64,000 bases of DNA from Sphingomonadales bacterium EhC05 (lineage in GTDB: Bacteria; Pseudomonadota; Alphaproteobacteria; Sphingomonadales; Sphingomonadaceae). Under the pieces are notes generated by a model. The model had not been told where the DNA came from. It worked only from the letters and a program-made list of their open reading frames with translations, and searched no databases. Location of the stretch: contig LXYP01000028.1 in assembly GCA_001650955.1 (NCBI GenBank), positions 1 through 64,000 of the forward strand, read 5' to 3'. Shown here in pieces: positions 62,299-64,000 of the stretch. Both the position numbers and the translations under genes were made by a program. How positions within the stretch are numbered: position 1 is the first letter of the stretch; each line of letters opens with the position of its first letter.

Positions 62299-64000
62299 TT
62301 GACAAAAAACATGTCAAACGACTGGCGCACAGGATTTGGCGTCATCGAGCACAGCGCTGCAACAATTGCGCGTACAGATGAATTTTTCGCAAAACGTCAG
62401 TACTGGCAAGGATTTACCGATTCCGCCCAAGCAGAGACATTGATTGTAGCGGCCGACCGATTGGCCAACGCCGCGATGTGGCTCACCGCCCATATGACCT
62501 ATGCCTCCCGGGTTGATATGAGCGGTACCGATTTGCCGGCAGACGCATTTAAACGAAACCCTGAAGGTCATACTGGCGGCGCCCTCAATGTTGCCATCGG
62601 GTTTGTTGGCTATTTACTTGCCAACGCCCTGTCTGGACACACGCGTGCCTGGACGCTTGGTCAGGGTCACTGTGTTGCTGCAATAGAGGCGATCAACACG
62701 CTGACTGGGGACTTGTCCCCTGCACAAATCGGTCGTTATGAGCGCAGCGAGACCGGGCTTTCCCATCTCGTTTCAGACTTTTACAGCTATGCGATGAGCG
62801 CTGATGGAAGACCCGCGGTACCGCTGGGGAGCCATGTCGGCCCAAACACTGCCGGCGGTGTTTCAGAAGGCGGCTATTTGGGCTTTTCCGAACTCCAATA
62901 TGTCCATATGCCGTTGCCGGGAGAGCGCCTTGTTGCCTTTTTGAGTGACGGCGCATTTGAAGAACAGCGCGGGTCCGACTGGTCTCCGCGCTGGTGGCGA
63001 GCCGAAGATAGCGGTTTGGCGGTGCCGATCATGGTCCTCAATGGCCGGCGGATTGAGCAGAGAACCGAAATCGGCCAGGAAGGCGGGGCTGAATGGCTTG
63101 AAGCTCATCTTCGCCTCGCTGGATATGATCCAATACTGATCGACGGTCATGACCCTCTCGCCTATGCGATGGCGATATTGGAGGCAGAAGAAAGGCTCAG
63201 CCGATTTATTAGATCAAAGCAGGCCTATCCAGCTCCCCTTCCCTACATTATCGCACGCTGCACAAAAGGATTTGGCTTTCCGAGAGCTGGAACCAACAGA
63301 TCCCATAACCTGCCACTTTCGGGAAACCCGTCCGAAAATGCAGCCGCACGAGCTGAATTTCACGAAGGCGCTAGAAAGCTGTTTGTCCCGGCTGACACGC
63401 TGGAAACAGCCGTTAATGCTTTGGCGGTCCATGACCAGCAGTCTCGGCCAAGAGAAAGTCAGAATTCACTAGCACGCCGGAACGTCGAACTGCCCAGCCT
63501 ACCCGTGCCAATTTGGACCGATGTCAATAGTCAGCGCGAACGCTGCGCGATGGATGCGATCGATGAATATTTTGTCGATATTGTCCGTGCCAACCCGCAG
63601 CTGCGACCGCGTGTCGGCAATCCCGATGAACTGAGAAGCAATCACATGCCGCGCGCGCTTGAGCTATTGCATCACCGCGTGAACATACCTGAAAACGGTA
63701 CGCCAGAGGCGGTGTGTGGGGCGGTTATCACGGCACTCAACGAAGAAGCGGTCATCAGTGCGGCCTTGGGTAACAAAGGCGGGATCAATATCGCTGTGAG
63801 CTACGAAGCTTTTGCGATGAAAATGCTTGGCGCATTGCGACAGGAAATAATTTTCTCGCGCCGCCAGCACGAACTGCTCCAGCCACCAGGCTGGATCAGC
63901 GTTCCATTAATTGCAACCTCCCACACTTGGGAAAACGCAAAAAATGAGCAGTCGCATCAAGACCCGACATTGCCCGAAGCATTGCTGGGGGAAATGTCAG
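62299..64000 (+). CDS. xfp: Phosphoketolase-family protein (partial, 3' end outside window)
   Basis: The open frame runs to the window edge, at least 567 codons. The TTG at 62299 is eight bases after GAGGAG and is preferred over ATG 62311. Motifs: EGHTGGALNVAIGF, LGQGHCVA, PLGSHVGPNTAGG, the ThDP site LSDGAFEEQ...NGRR, and SHTWENAKNEQSHQDP, all of the phosphoketolase fold. Close relatives are also labelled xylulose 5-phosphate 3-epimerase in databases (from memory). As phosphoketolase it would feed acetyl phosphate to the acetate kinase. Confidence 0.82.
   Translation, partial: MTKNMSNDWRTGFGVIEHSAATIARTDEFFAKRQYWQGFTDSAQAETLIVAADRLANAAMWLTAHMTYASRVDMSGTDLPADAFKRNPEGHTGGALNVAIGFVGYLLANALSGHTRAWTLGQGHCVAAIEAINTLTGDLSPAQIGRYERSETGLSHLVSDFYSYAMSADGRPAVPLGSHVGPNTAGGVSEGGYLGFSELQYVHMPLPGERLVAFLSDGAFEEQRGSDWSPRWWRAEDSGLAVPIMVLNGRRIEQRTEIGQEGGAEWLEAHLRLAGYDPILIDGHDPLAYAMAILEAEERLSRFIRSKQAYPAPLPYIIARCTKGFGFPRAGTNRSHNLPLSGNPSENAAARAEFHEGARKLFVPADTLETAVNALAVHDQQSRPRESQNSLARRNVELPSLPVPIWTDVNSQRERCAMDAIDEYFVDIVRANPQLRPRVGNPDELRSNHMPRALELLHHRVNIPENGTPEAVCGAVITALNEEAVISAALGNKGGINIAVSYEAFAMKMLGALRQEIIFSRRQHELLQPPGWISVPLIATSHTWENAKNEQSHQDPTLPEALLGEMS

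Noticed and set aside
1-64000. CRISPR arrays, tRNA/rRNA genes, complete insertion sequences or integrase genes
   Set aside because: None was recognised: no regularly spaced repeats, cloverleaf-like sequences or transposase/integrase motifs were seen by eye.

Overview
The window reads as an alphaproteobacterial chromosome segment, most likely from a sphingomonad (Sphingomonadales). This is inferred from recognised protein families (DUF5676, DUF2933, DUF411, CopA/CopB and sphingomonad-type Cus proteins), not from a marker gene; no rRNA or tRNA gene was seen. Most of it is accessory, metal- and stress-related sequence.

Region 1 (1-22 kb) is a copper/heavy-metal resistance island. On the minus strand lie a CusCBA-type RND efflux system, then a long train: DUF5676 protein, CopA-type Cu(I) ATPase, ATC-hydrolase-like protein, methyltransferase, small membrane protein, APC permease, K+-channel-like protein. 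A CsoR repressor is divergent from it, with a CsoR-like operator between. Next come small periplasmic Met/His proteins, DUF411 and DUF2231 proteins, a CnrY-CnrX-CnrH-like sensor/anti-sigma/ECF-sigma set, and the CopA multicopper oxidase with CopB and small membrane proteins.

Region 2 (22-38 kb) holds envelope and phosphate functions: universal stress protein, hydrolase, cardiolipin synthase, a PBP2, DMT transporter, and a polyphosphate/phosphate group (PPK2, DUF47, MgtC/DUF4010, PiT, CYTH-CHAD), then cyclopropane fatty acid synthase.

Region 3 (38-49.5 kb) starts with an ECF sigma factor with a Cys/His-rich tail. It is followed by a P1B-ATPase with a CPD motif, an FAD oxidoreductase, DUF2933, an ICMT-like methyltransferase, a lone Rieske protein and a YbhGFSR-like HlyD/ABC exporter.

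Region 4 (49.5-54.4 kb) has hypothetical genes in gene-poor DNA plus a SqrR/BigR-like ArsR regulator with a DoxX protein. Region 5 (54.4-64 kb) has an ATP-grasp-like protein, a PlsC acyltransferase, a decayed pfkB, a second tailed ECF sigma factor, Met-rich and Cys-rich small proteins, acetate kinase, a YHS protein, slipin and a partial phosphoketolase-family gene.

The main discovery candidate is a promoter motif, TGTAAC(G/A)-N15-CGTC. It occurs ten times with invariant spacing, always intergenic and correctly oriented, upstream of genes between 23 and 62 kb and never in the copper island. Its targets are the CPD ATPase, Cfa, PlsC, two ICMT-like operons, USP, slipin, and Met-rich and Cys-rich small proteins. 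The two tailed ECF sigma factors, which lack anti-sigma partners, are the obvious candidates to read it. Together they suggest an undescribed envelope-lipid and metal/redox stress regulon.
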